Below, in pieces: positions 24,944 to 36,012 of a stretch of 64,000 nucleotides of DNA. The notes below the pieces were generated by a model that made no database searches, was not told the DNA's origin, and saw only the letters and a list, made by a program, of their open reading frames with translations. Numbering within the stretch: position 1 is the stretch's first letter; each line of letters begins with the position of its first letter. The translations under genes were made by a program, and so were the position numbers. Source of the DNA: Agrocybe praecox (Eukaryota; Basidiomycota; Agaricomycetes; Agaricales; Agrocybaceae); contig OZ024842.1 of assembly GCA_964017145.1 (NCBI GenBank), forward strand, positions 4,030,001 through 4,094,000, written 5' to 3'.

Positions 24944-25855
24944 ATGTCTTCGCAGAGTACTGGTATACCTTCCATATCGTTTCAAAAGGTGGTGATTAGT
25001 GGAAATTTAAACTCCACTCTCATGTTCCTATTTATATCAGGTATGTACAGTTTGGTACTACTTGTCCCGCTAGTACGAGTAAACATCACTAACTTGATAC
25101 TGATCACGCATACATAGGAGGATATTTTGCTCTCTATTTCTACACAGTCCAAGTCTATTGTGAGTTAATAATACCCAACTTGTGATTACTGACCCGACAT
25201 TATTAACCTGAGTTCATGTAGCATTCAAATCATCCTCAAAGGAACGATTCATATCCACTATTCTCGCAATTCTCTTCCTTACAACTGTCAGGCAGCTAAT
25301 CTTGCTCTGGTACTTCACGTACACTTGCTTCGGGACAGGCAATAATAGAATAGACATGTTCTTCATAAGTCTGGGATCCAGATATGCTCCTATTACAGAA
25401 ATTGTAGGGTTATTGCTCCAAGGAATAGGGCAAACATTGGCAGATGCCCTGATGGTATGTGACTTCATCCTTACTATCACCATACCACGGCACAGATCAC
25501 CTCCGCAGATTTGGTGCTGTTGGCATATTTTAGCGCAACACAGATATCTGAGAATAGCACTGGTCTTTTTCTTCATAATGGAAATAGGTATGTGGCCAAA
25601 ACTATTTGATACGCCTGGAAACTCACAACTTGCTGACGTATTGTGGTGACAACACAGCATTGATTATCGCAGGTATCATCATGACTGGATTTGCTGTACT
25701 CGACCCAAGCGATTTTACAGTCAAATTTGAAAGACAATTCAATATCTTACAAGGAGCCTCCTCCTGCGTAATGGCCACAACAAGTATTATAGCGACATGT
25801 GTGATTGGCGCTCAGGTGTATGTATCCACAATTCTGGTTACTCGGGCCAGACGAC

Positions 25856-25865
25856 GATATTCACA
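25856..25865. repeat. target-site duplication, left copy
   Basis: GATATTCACA, repeated exactly at 39524-39533 on the far side of the KDZ element. The true duplication may be 8-10 bp because edge bases could match by chance. Confidence 0.85.
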
Positions 25866-26365
25866 GCCAGTGCAGCTATAATTCTATATCAAATATAGGC
25901 AGTTGCCTATACTAAAGTATACATCCTGGTAGGCAGTTTGCTACCTTCCGCTTTCGGACACCTCACCTCTGAGGGAGAGACATTGCCGGGGCTGCCGGGG
26001 CTGCTCACAGGGGGCGAGCACAGGTAAACACGTGTAAACAACGCCGGGAACAGCGTCCCCGAGGTGCCCGCCGCTGTAATTAGGCTCCTGCGCTGCGTCG
26101 GGCATTGTTCGGGGCCCGGAAAAAGCTCAGATATAATGTAAGAATATTTTTTGATTTTTTGGCACCCTTTGCGCCATCAAAAGAGGGCGGGACGGGGTGG
26201 ATGGCAAAGCATGAAAGTGGATGACAACCTATTTTTAGTTTATTTTGATCATTTCCGGTGTTGCACTATTTTTAGTTTAGATATGATCATTTTTAGTACC
26301 TACTATATTTACTCTACATATATATCAGACATAGATTAGATTAGATACTAAACAAGCGACTAGTT
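25866..26365 (+). repeat. left terminal inverted repeat of KDZ copy 1
   Basis: Matches the reverse complement of 39,028-39,523 over about 0.5 kb, including the stretches ACTAAAGTATACATCCTGGT and GGGCCCGGAAAAAGCTC. The outermost 35 bp are less similar than the inner part, and point differences are scattered, so the two ends are not freshly identical. Confidence 0.8.
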
Positions 26366-26580
26366 AGTAATGTTCTGAAACGGCACTTCCCAATTTGGCA
26401 GATATTGCCATTTTAGTACATCCTTTCCAAAACATGTAAAAATCATATTTGAAAAATCATTTATTTAGTATAATACACTACTTCTACATCCAATATATAT
26501 ACTAATTATCAAATAGTGGCCCCCGCTGTCCAACCCTTGTCACCGCCGTCCATGCCTCGTCATCGTTGTAGTGACAATAT

Positions 26581-29500
26581 TCAGAAAATGTCATCGTCGG
26601 AATCGACGGTGAAATCCTCTTGTTCCTCATTGTCACCTTCCTTGTAGCCACCAGGACTATCCGCATCACCCTCTTCCTCCTCATCGTCGCTAGTGTCAAT
26701 TGTTGCTGGGGATATTTTTTCGGCCGGGTCTTGCAAAGGAGAAGCCCACAAATTTCTAAAATGGTCTGCAAGCGACGTTTGAATGTCGGATTGAGCCATT
26801 GCGTATGCTTTGAGGCCTTCTGAAAGGTCGCCTTTCGAGTCCTCGCGCGTGGAAACCCTGCCTCTCCACCATTGTGCTTTCCATTCTAGATAAGTAAGCA
26901 CACGTCGCATCTCTTCCTGGAGCAGCAAAACCTCTTCTTTTGCCCTCGTTGCCCTCGCACGACTCTTCGTCCATTCTACACGCAATATGTCGTCGTTGTT
27001 GACATCGTCTGGATCCCCGAGAGTAGCCGATATCCAAATCCACGATAGGGTGCGACGAGTTTCTCCAGTACCATCGCGACGACTCCTTGTCTCATTGAAC
27101 AAGAAGTTGTTGTTGTTGATTGTGGTCTCTGGCGAAGGCACCGTGTTGTGGTTGACCTGATCCTGGTCGTCCTCCCATACACCAAGTCGACCAGTACGCA
27201 CGCGTAGTTTATCTGGGTCTTGGTACCCACGAATATCGGCATCATTGAGGACGTGGTATGTCTTCTCCCATTCGCCAGGGCCAGCTAACGCGAGCTTCGC
27301 GATTCTTGCAGCACGGTATTTCTCTACTGCTGCCTTGGCTTTGTCGTGCACTCGGTCGATCATTGTGCGGGAGCGTGTACCATCGCGTTGCCCACGTACA
27401 TTCTTGTTTTTAAACTGAATCATTCGGGTTTTCACCCTCAAGGTTCGGCGTAGGCTTTCTAACGAGTCTTGAAGCTGGGCATTTCTCAACTTCTCTTCTA
27501 TATTGGAAAGTCCGGCCAGACAGACAATTGCACGACGGGTGGAGGCAACGCGCGATGGAAGCCATATCTCGTAGTCTTCGGGGTTGAGGGAATGAGTTGA
27601 AGGTGCCGGCGAAGCTGTTGACGAAGTGTCTGCTAGATACTGTAGTAATCCTGGCATGTATATTGGCATTAGCTGTTCCCAGGCCTTTATGCGATTTCTT
27701 AGGGTATTTCGTTGCTCGGATAAACCCCCTTCTTTCTTTGCTGTTGCATTTTCGAGCGCATCTTTGGCTTTCTTTCGTAGCCGGCGTCTAGGAGGAAGGT
27801 GATGAGAGCAAGCAATTATAAAGTTGAGAATCACTTACTGTGACTCCTCCAAATCGAGGCCCAGGGATACGAATGACCACGGACTGGTGCTGTGCAATGA
27901 AATTCCACCGGTGCTGACCCGATGGCTCTCTTCATCTGCCAGCTGTTTCTTGACCTCTGCTTCGGTAATACCTATCCGTACGACGAGCATAAATATATGA
28001 AAGTAGATGAAATTGAACATAAACATACCCACTCCCTCAGCGTGATAAGGATTGCGTTTTTTTTTTAGGAAAGTCATCGGCCTCCCAAGAGACGCATATA
28101 CTTTCCCATCTGGTCGTCGCTTTCTCGTCCACTTTGCTGACCGACTCTGTTAGGCCTCGGTGAGCCTCGACTTGCTTGTTCCGCTCTGCTATAGCCGCGC
28201 GATTTTTACGCAATAAAGTAGAGCCCATAGCCACATACTTCAGCCAGTTCCAGAATCCGAAGTGGTCGTCCAACACGTCCTGACGCGAACCTGGTGCCTG
28301 TGTCTTCGTCGAGTTACCTAAGGCATTGTGGGGAGCCCAAACACGTTCTGGGACTTCGCAGTCGGACATTCCAACGCCAGGTATGTAGTTCAAAGAAAAA
28401 ACTTGATGGCCTGCAGGCTGATGCATGGGCTCATGAAGCTTTGGTATCGCGGGTACGATCTTCTTGTTTTCTGGGATTTTTAGATCTTCTGGCCAGTGTT
28501 CGGCCATGCGTTTGAACAAGTTGACGAACCATTGACAAGCTATGTCGTAGCTTATCAATACTAGGGGGACCATGACGTTTTTGAGGGCTGACGCGAACAC
28601 AAAATCCATGTTCGCATACCTGGTCTCGAGTTAGTATGTAAAAATGCAAAGAACAAAGTTGTAAAACGACAAACCTTTCACCCTTATGCAGATTACCCAC
28701 GCCCAAGGGCAAGATCATTTCCGAGCGACCACGGGTGGTCATATTAACGCCCGTGTACCGTAGGCCAACCGAAAATTTCGTGTTAGCCTTAGCTAAGGCC
28801 TGAAAACCCACGCATGTGCTGATCTGCGTAGAGTAGTTGGTTAGTTTGAGAAATAGAAGGAGTCTCCAAAAGATTACTTACGTCTTCATCATTTGCCCTA
28901 CTGAGGACATAGCTCTCGTACGGCAGTCTCGGTACCATATACGACCATCCAATTCCTAAACCGGGATCTTGAGAATAGTTCGACACGACTTGATTCTTCA
29001 GCCGGAAATTGGCATCCATGCATATAATCGTCATGTATAGAAACCTGCGAAGTGGAGTAAGCTTTGAAGTAAAAATCAAAATATAGACACTTACTGCATT
29101 TCCTTTGGAGCATCTTCCCAATCTCGTGGCAGGTTGACGTTAGGAATTGGGCAAGATGGGCACTGCATGGCTAAGTCCCCTGGTTTGGTGCCCTCGACGC
29201 CGCTTGGATCGTGACCCCGACCGGACCACTTCAACATTTTGAGATGTCGCCATTGTAGGATCATTCTCATGAGGGCTTTATAACGAGATGGCGGGGCGTC
29301 AAATCCAAGGTTCGTGGTGCTTTTCTCAAGTGCTCGATAGAAGTCGTAGGTTGAGGCCTTCGTCGTCAGGGCGAGTTTATGCAAAAGCGCAAGAAGTTCG
29401 AATGTCGCGCAACATTTGACTGTGAGTTGAGATGCAGGATATAACTTGCGACGTAGGAGTTGGATATGGTGAGGAATTGCCCGACTACAGCCGCAGTATT

Positions 29501-30358
29501 GCACTGATACACTATGTATGCCGTTGACGTGTAGGATGAGCATCTTGTTGTGGCATGGAAGTGGGTTGTCGCAGTAAAGGCTTGAGTGGTTTAGCTGTAA
29601 CTTGAGGCCTAGTTCTCTTAACGTAACACTAGTAAATTTTCCAGAGTTCCATCTCTAAAAAATAAAAATAAAAGCAGTCAGATTACATACAACATGAGGA
29701 AGACAAAGATTTATCGACTTACCCGAATACGGTGAAAGGGTTGGTTTCGATGTCATTTCACGCAGCATGTACCACACACAAGATCAGGTAAGAAACATTC
29801 GTCGCAGCGGAACTCAGGGAAGCCGGGAGTCTCTGCTGAGCGAGCCACACAGTCTCCACAGCTCTTGCTTTGTCTAAAATCCCCGCGTCCTTCCCAACGA
29901 AGCATTTCATCTAAATATGCTTGTCGATGAAGCTTCATCCATGCTACATGAGGACGTTTCTAAAAATATGAGTAAGTTTGAGATCATCAACGGAGATACT
30001 CTGAACTCACTGCAACGAAACTTTTCAATCTTTTGGTCTTCAACTTTTCCATACACTCTGGGTTCTCGGCGAGCTTGATAGGAGCCTCCACCTGTTCATC
30101 GTACCAGTCTCCATTGGGATCAAGGGCAAAATTTGGATCGTCTGGTGGCGTCCAAGTCGTAGCAGCGTTCCAAGAACCCGAGGAGTGTTGGGCAGTGCGA
30201 TTTACCTGTGCAGTACGCACATTGTTGCCTATCCTTCTCAGGCGACCTTCGCGAACGTGGACTAACGAGTATTCATCCTCTATCAGAACAGGGTCGTGGT
30301 ATGCGCCTCCTCCTTCAGTGATACGCAGACGTTTCCTACTTCTTACAGAGCCAGACAT
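26581..30358 (-). pseudogene. KDZ transposase with CxC2-type cysteine cluster, inactivated
   Basis: Multi-exon gene read right to left. The N-terminal exon starts at ATG 30358. Next comes a cysteine cluster (KSCGDCVARS, then FRCDECF and LVCGTCC) of the kind fused to KDZ transposases. The RNase H-fold catalytic core shows MDANFRLKNQ (first Asp), LISYDIACQW (second Asp) and CEVPERVWAPHNALG (Glu). A long helical domain and an acidic tail (SDDEEEEGDAD) follow. Two lesions are visible. A TGA at 29753-29755 stands where the frame otherwise continues HRNQPFHRIR. A run of ten A on the coding strand at about 28,057-28,066 shifts the frame; nine would keep it open into NPYHAEG. The transposase would bind its terminal repeats and cut and join DNA; this copy should not make a full enzyme. 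Confidence 0.85.
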
Positions 30359-30623
30359 GACGCATGACGAGCAGAAAATATGAGCAAGTTCTATTTTCCA
30401 AGTTACCGGTTCGCTTGCACTGGTGCCGGAGCGTCTATTTATATATTAAACCTTTCGCTACATGTGACATGTTGACAAGTCGGCTCGCGAACTATTGATT
30501 GATCTAGTAGGGTCTTGACTCTTAAACTCTTTGATCCTATATTATCTATTTTTTCCCTTCTTTTGCTATAGGACGCGTCCAGTCCAGTGCTGTTACTTTC
30601 GAGGTAAGTCCTTCGTCATTCTT

Positions 30624-30841
30624 TATTCATCATTTCTTCAGCATAAGAAGTATATAGGATGCACAGAATGTCAGGAATCCTCGCGCACGGGGAAACACTG
30701 CAGGACGTGTACGCCTTATCTTCATTATCCATTGTTCATCATTTCTTCTGCACGAGAAGTATATGGGGTGCACAGAATGTTAGGAATCCTCGCGCACGGG
30801 GAAACACTGCAGGACGTGTACACCCTATCTTCCGATTGAAT
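30624..30841 (+). repeat. 109 bp tandem duplication in the divergent promoter of transposase and TET/JBP
   Basis: Two units, about 30,624-30,732 and 30,733-30,841, at a period of 109 bp. Both contain TCGCGCACGGGGAAACACTG. A few substitutions separate them. The unit lies between the divergent start codons and so in leader or promoter DNA. Confidence 0.75.
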
Positions 30842-30889
30842 TGTTTTTTCCCTTCGCATACCACTCACGTATCTATTAGGGAATTATCT

Positions 30890-32491
30890 ATGAAACAAAA
30901 TACACCTCTGGTAGTCAGCTGCCCAGGATTTGAGCTCGAGGCGCTCCTACACGACCGCATTGATCGCGAACAAAGTGATTTCGACAGGATATTCAGCCTA
31001 TCGCCCTTCACCACTGAGGATGAGGATGAGGAGTCCGAACCCGAGGCTCAACAGGACGTCAACATGGACCCGCCTAATCCCTCATCCAGCCACCTTCTGC
31101 CACCACCTCCAATTTCATCCGGCCACCTTCCACCACCACCTCCAATTTCTTGCCCAGACGCCGTCGCGTCTTTTACTATGGGCGAGGTACTTTCCCCTCA
31201 AGACCCAGCACAACCAAATGCCGGCACCCCCAGCTCTCGTCAGGCAAGGAAGCGGGCAAAAGCTCACGCAAATTGTAAGAAGAACCGAAAATTGCGACGC
31301 GAAGAACTTCAAACCACTAATCTTGCGAAGGACATTAACACATCCAAGCATCTCAAGAAAGCTCAAACGATCAGGCTTTCCTTCGAACCCGCGAAAGCGA
31401 GAGTCGTCTCTACTGGCTACACAGGACGCGGTGACAAGAGCCGACCATCCACAGAGTATACATTGGAGGACATAGTCGGGGAGAAATCCCAATTCAATTT
31501 TGAATTGGTTGACTGGGATGGAAAGTGCGTATATCACCATATATCTATATATTACAACGAATTCAACCCCTAAACAGAACCGTCATGCCTCTCATTGATA
31601 AAGGAGGAAAGGTGTTTGGCGTTTGTGCAGGTCATCCGGCCGACACAAGTTGGGATACCCTCCACAAAGTAGCAGCCGATGCCCTGGAAAACTGTCGCGA
31701 CCGGTGCCACATACCCGCAAAGCAGCGAAAGCAAAATCGTCAGAGTGATTTCGTCAATCTCCAGTGTGGGGTCTCGCACGGAGGTGGCCAGAAAATGCCA
31801 AAGAATCTCTTGAACACTGCACGTAATCAGGCCGTCATCGATGAACTCAATGGGATGGAGGCTTTCCAACGGTTAGCAGGGTTTGCATCAAGTACGTCCC
31901 ACCTCATGCGCCCATAACTCTGTTTGCTCAAACACCAAGGCAGACGTGATGGCTACGTGGGCCCCAGATCTGCACCACTACTATGCCGATACACTCACGA
32001 AACTCTACGAACACGACACTGGCCTGGAACGTAGCTTCAAAACAAGCATTTTTCCCGCTGCAACATACAACATGGGACCGCAGACGGTGTGTCCAAAACA
32101 TCGCGACTTCAACAACTTATCCTTCGGCTGGTGCTCGATCACTGCCTTGGGATCATTCAACCCTCAAAAAGGAGGACACCTAATCCTGTGGGAGTGCGGC
32201 CTGGTCATCATATTCCCCTCTGGCTCCACTATCTTGATCCCTTCCGCCATCTTCTCCCATTCTAACACCTGCGTGAGTCCGGGCGAAAAACGATACTCGT
32301 TCGCTCAGTACGCCGCTGGAGGATTGTTTCGGTGGGTCGACACAAATTTCACGAAGGCAGAAATTTATCGAAAATCTCTAACGCCCTGGCAAGCGGTCAT
32401 GGATGAGTTGAAAAACAAAATGCGGTGGAAGTTTGGCCTATCACTTCTTTCTCAGCACCCAAGTCATAGTGATGGCAGCCAGGGTCCATGA
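30890..32491 (+). CDS. TET/JBP-family 2-oxoglutarate/Fe(II) dioxygenase (transposon-borne)
   Basis: Exons 30890-31524, 31578-31891 and 31944-32491 join in phase to 498 residues. The family oxidises methyl groups on DNA bases (5-methylcytosine or thymine); the base is not decided by sequence. The N-terminus is acidic and Pro-rich (to about residue 110), then a basic stretch rich in Lys and Arg (about 120-145). The catalytic double-stranded beta-helix is at about residues 345-455: CPKHRDFNN gives the metal ligands His369 and Asp371, FSHSNT gives His422, and Arg433 in EKRYSFAQY should hold 2-oxoglutarate. GWCSITALGSFNPQKGG and the end AAGGLFRW are typical of fungal TET/JBP proteins. All active-site residues are present, so the gene looks functional although the neighbouring transposase is dead. 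ATG 30890 is preferred to an upstream in-frame ATG at 30659, which lies in the duplicated leader. Confidence 0.88.
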
Positions 32492-33053
32492 ATGCTTAAC
32501 GATTACTGTAGTTTGTGTGCATAAATCTCTTTTTTTTTTTGTGATCTGTACACTTGCATTGTGATTTCGTCTGCGAAGTCAATATATATATATTTTGGAA
32601 CTCGATGAAAGAAGTGGGATGCATGTAAAATTACATATAACAAAAATAAGAGCAGTAAGGAATGAAGTGAGAAATTTATAGCGTAGGGAAACCAGAGATT
32701 AACCCTGTACATTAGATTGAACCGATTACTATACCTTTGAGTCAATGAATCATAGCCGTCGTTCACTCTTCGTATCGTTCCTCGATATAATTCAGAATTT
32801 GTAAGATTTATACCCATTGATTGAAACTAACGACACCTATGGCCATGTTTACTGGTAAGGCGGGCTCAATTCCGTCGTATTCTCACCCCAAAGTCGATTC
32901 GAACACATTCATTGTGCGTGTATTACTGTTCTCTTTATAGATCCAATTTTGACGCTCTACTATAAATAGACCTGATTCACGAGTACTTATTTCTGGACGC
33001 TAGACTCGCAGACCTCAACATTCCTCAGTTGTCTTATAATTACAAAGACTGTA
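32492..33053. other. spacer in KDZ element with TATA box
   Basis: 3' region of the TET/JBP gene followed by TATAAATA at 32961-32968, about 90 bp before the micro-ORF start at 33054. No other feature is seen. Confidence 0.45.
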
Positions 33054-33290
33054 ATGCTTTCAGATAAGGACTACAATCGAGAGAACGCGCGGCTGGCTAG
33101 ACTTGAAAAATATCTAAGGTATGATGCATCGTTAAGAGTATATGATTGTGTGCTCAATGAGTGTCTTCTAGAAACATTGAACAAGAGCGTCGCTTAGCTC
33201 GTGAAAGGTCTCAAAGGTACCCTACCAAACTTTTGAGACAGGAGACAACTATGGCAAGCTTTTCAATATTTTAGGAATAAATCTACATGA
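33054..33290 (+). CDS. spliced 41-residue basic coiled-coil micro-ORF (new candidate)
   Basis: Exons 33054-33118, 33172-33216 and 33275-33290. Both introns are GT-AG (53 and 58 bp, the size usual for this genome), and both joins recreate an Arg codon and keep one frame to TGA 33288-33290. The product is 41 residues, Arg/Glu/Leu-rich, with a pattern (ARLARLEKYL and on to QERRLARERSQR) that suggests one amphipathic helix, like a short zipper or basic region. A TATA box lies about 93 bp upstream of the ATG. It is inside the KDZ element, between two cargo genes. No function can be given. It is shorter than a usual gene and rests on splice and promoter logic only. Confidence 0.45.
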
Positions 33291-33670
33291 AGCCTAGAGG
33301 CTGATGCTACATGCAAAGAATGACACAGAGAATTTCAACGAGAAAGTTCCGATAGTCATTGACTCGGACGGGATAGCCATGTTAGATAGATTTCATTCAG
33401 GATAGACACAAAAAATAAAATTTTATTAGGACCAAAAATCTTACACTTGAACTGTGTTGGCAAATATGAAAAGAAATAGCATTCTGGCTAACTAAACAGG
33501 AAGCAAATGCAACTAGTCCGTGATAAACAGAAGTAACAAGATATGTACATAAATAAGCATAGGGGGTATCGGAGCATAGAGATATTAAGGGCATAGGGCC
33601 TTTGAGTATTCGTAATGTATCAGGTAGGGGAAAGAGTGTACGAGAATGGAAGTATTATTCACGGTCGGAA
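33291..33670. other. spacer in KDZ element
   Basis: Convergent 3' ends of the micro-ORF and the RNase H1-N gene; nothing recognised. Confidence 0.4.
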
Positions 33671-35580
33671 CTAGTGCATGGGGGCCTTTCCCTTGGCGGT
33701 TGGACCAAGATCTTGAAGAGAGGCATAGAGTTCATCATATTCCTCAGGCGTGAGCTCAGGGATGTCATTGAATTCGGACTCGCTGTCAGAGGTAGTTGTT
33801 GGAACGGCAGTGGAAGAAGAGGCCTCAGCAATTTGACTAGAAGACGGAGATGGCATAGGACTCAGCATATCGTCAACGTTCATGTCATCGCTTGTGTTTG
33901 TATTGAAGCATGCTTGAATAGCTAAGAACCGGCGATAGCTAGCCTCTAATTTCAGCTGCTCTTCAATGTTGTTCGGGGAACTAATTGACAAGCCACCGGA
34001 AAAGAGCGGTTGAAAGCGAGGACGTTTATTCTCTGGGGTGATTGGCGGACGCGGACTCATCGGGAAGGGACGAGGAAGCGAAGATGTAGTGGTTACGAGA
34101 GAGGATATTTTTTCTCTGTTAGAGGCTGACGGTATAACTGAATTTGGAATAGCTGCATCGACGGCAGCCAAAACCCTGCTTGTAGGAACGCTAGATCCAG
34201 AGTTTTTTGGAGAATTAAACATGAGGCTCCGAGTGCGATTGGCATTGTTCTGAGTTCCACGAATGCTGCGTGCACTGGCCCGAGTGAGAGGAGAAGATGG
34301 TGGAGATCTGCGAAGGTTCCTCAAGGATGGATAAGGTGGAAGATAGTCCAAACGTTCATCATCAGATTCGTCCACCACAACAATTCTCGGATTCTGCCTA
34401 CGTTGGACTGCTGGAATTTGATCAGGAGTGTCTGGCACCAGAACGACTCCTTGACCCTGTATTGCAGGTTCCGGTGTTCGTTGGTCTGGGTCATTCTCTT
34501 CTGTGAATCGGACCCTGCGAATAGCAATAGGGGTGTTGTCGGTGGATTGAACATAGATCGGCCTCGCTTGTGTACCTGGCCTTGCAGGTGTTGGGGCATT
34601 GGAGTTGACGTAAATTGGTTCTTCTGCAGATCCAGAAGAAGTCTGGTTTAACGAAATAGAAGGATTGATGGCATTGATAATATTAGTAGGTAAGGCAGCG
34701 GCAACCGAAGGAGCGACACTGGATGGTCCGGGTGGTGCACAAGTGGATCGAGATTGAGAGATGGGTTGACATGGATGTATGATGCCACCACGACGAATTC
34801 TGACACTCCCTGCTGCGAACTCCGCTGAGTAAAAATCATGGGCTTCGGTCCAAGAATAGAAACTCTCAAAAGAGAGGTATCTGAAATTGGCTAACGGGAG
34901 GTGAGAAATAGACCTAGAAAAATACATGATTAGCTTTATGCCGGATATTTTGAAAATATGTAAAATAAAAAATACCATGCATCAAATATGCCGACCTCTT
35001 CGCCAAAAATTATAACGTAGTATCCTGGCCCAAAGGGAGCTGGAGCTGTTGGTACCATCGATCCGGGATCGGGCGCTGTAATCGCAGAATGGTTAGGGCA
35101 AAGACCTTGCGCGCGCGCAACATTAACGTTGGGACCTATTAAAATAGGGTTAGAAATTTTCAAAGGGCGTTATCTTGTGTAATAACGTACCAACGGTGGG
35201 CACCATATTTTGGGGAACATTTCCTAAAGAAATCAGGGATGTAAGCGACGAAATGAGGAGAGAGTATTCATAACTTACCAACGACGGGCACCACATTTTG
35301 GGGATGATTTCCTAAAGCAATTGCGGATGTAAGCGATGAAATGAGGAGTGAATTATTTGGTGTAATAGCTTACCAACGGCGGGCACCACATTTTGGGGAA
35401 GATTTCCTAAAGAAATCGGGGGGTGTAAGCTACGAAATGAGGAATATGGGCCTCGAACGTACCAGTAGCGTTGAGTTGATTGTCCGCTATGGACGAGGTT
35501 GTATCAAGAGGGGTATCCGTGAGGGGGGCTGGAGGTCCAGCAGAGCGGAGTTGAGAGTTAGAAGAGTTTGGGAGCTGCAT
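33671..35580 (-). CDS. RNase H1 N-terminal-domain protein with triplicated mini-exons (KDZ cargo)
   Basis: Six exons: 35463-35580, 35374-35406, 35279-35311, 35191-35223, 34976-35135 and 33671-34913. They sum to 1,620 nt in one frame, 539 residues. Residues about 107-160 form an RNase H1 N-terminal (caulimovirus P6-like) fold: GPGYYVIIFGEEVGIFDAW, then after an intron FRYLSFESFYSWTEAHDFY. In other proteins this fold binds RNA:DNA hybrids or double-stranded RNA. No RNase H catalytic domain follows. Instead about 370 residues of Ser/Thr/Pro-rich, probably disordered chain end in an acidic tail (TSDSESEFNDIPELTPEEYD). Three 33-nt exons each encode the same 11-residue unit (GNxPQNxVPxV). Many agaricomycete genomes hold such proteins; a role in transposition or in guiding TET/JBP is my conjecture. 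Confidence 0.75.
35191..35406 (-). repeat. three tandem copies of a 33-nt exon plus flanking intron
   Basis: Units of about 88-95 bp, each holding a phase-1 33-nt exon (35191-35223, 35279-35311, 35374-35406) with nearly identical bases and nearly identical intron starts and ends. Each adds the same 11 residues without changing frame. Confidence 0.8.
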
Positions 35581-35664
35581 ATTACTTGAGAAATTGGGGA
35601 TGGTTTGCTGGCCTAAACTTCACGCCTTTTATGTCAATTTGGTTGTCCGAAAACAGACGCAAAC

Positions 35665-35909
35665 TCACGATTTCGTCTCCGTTCTATTAGCCATATATAG
35701 GATAGGACTTGGGGAATTTTCTGCAGAGAAAGACCCTGAGGAAAGATGAGGCGGCAGGGTTGATATCTCGTTTGTGGACGCATTTTCGATATTGATGCCT
35801 TGCTTTCGGAGTCCTTCATCGGAGATCTGACTCTGTTAGATCTCGTAAATGACGCGAAAAAATAATTAAAGAGGTTATGTGTACATACCTGTAACTTTTT
35901 ATTGCCCAT
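35665..35909 (-). CDS. 62-residue two-exon small ORF upstream of the RNase H1-N gene
   Basis: ATG at 35909, exon 1 35889-35909 (21 nt), GT-AG intron of 56 bp, exon 2 35665-35832 ending in TGA. The product is 62 residues, Ser/Asn-rich in its second half, with no known domain. It lies 85 bp upstream of the RNase H1-N start on the same strand and is divergent from the 816-residue gene. It could be a small gene, or an upstream ORF of the RNase H1-N transcript; I could not join it in frame to that gene. The same sequence is kept in KDZ copy 2. Confidence 0.35.
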
Positions 35910-36012
35910 CCTGCTCCGAGTCTCCTACTCCTTCGCGCTCACAGTAAACGGATTGATACGTAGGTTTTCGATTTTGTGATGCTTGAGATTTGACTTATCG
36001 GCTTTGCATAGA

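Noticed and set aside
30659..30889. Upstream extension of the TET/JBP protein to the ATG at 30659
   Set aside because: The extension lies in a 109 bp duplicated leader with no protein-like conservation, and a possible 5' UTR intron donor occurs just before it; the ATG at 30890 gives the usual acidic N-terminus.
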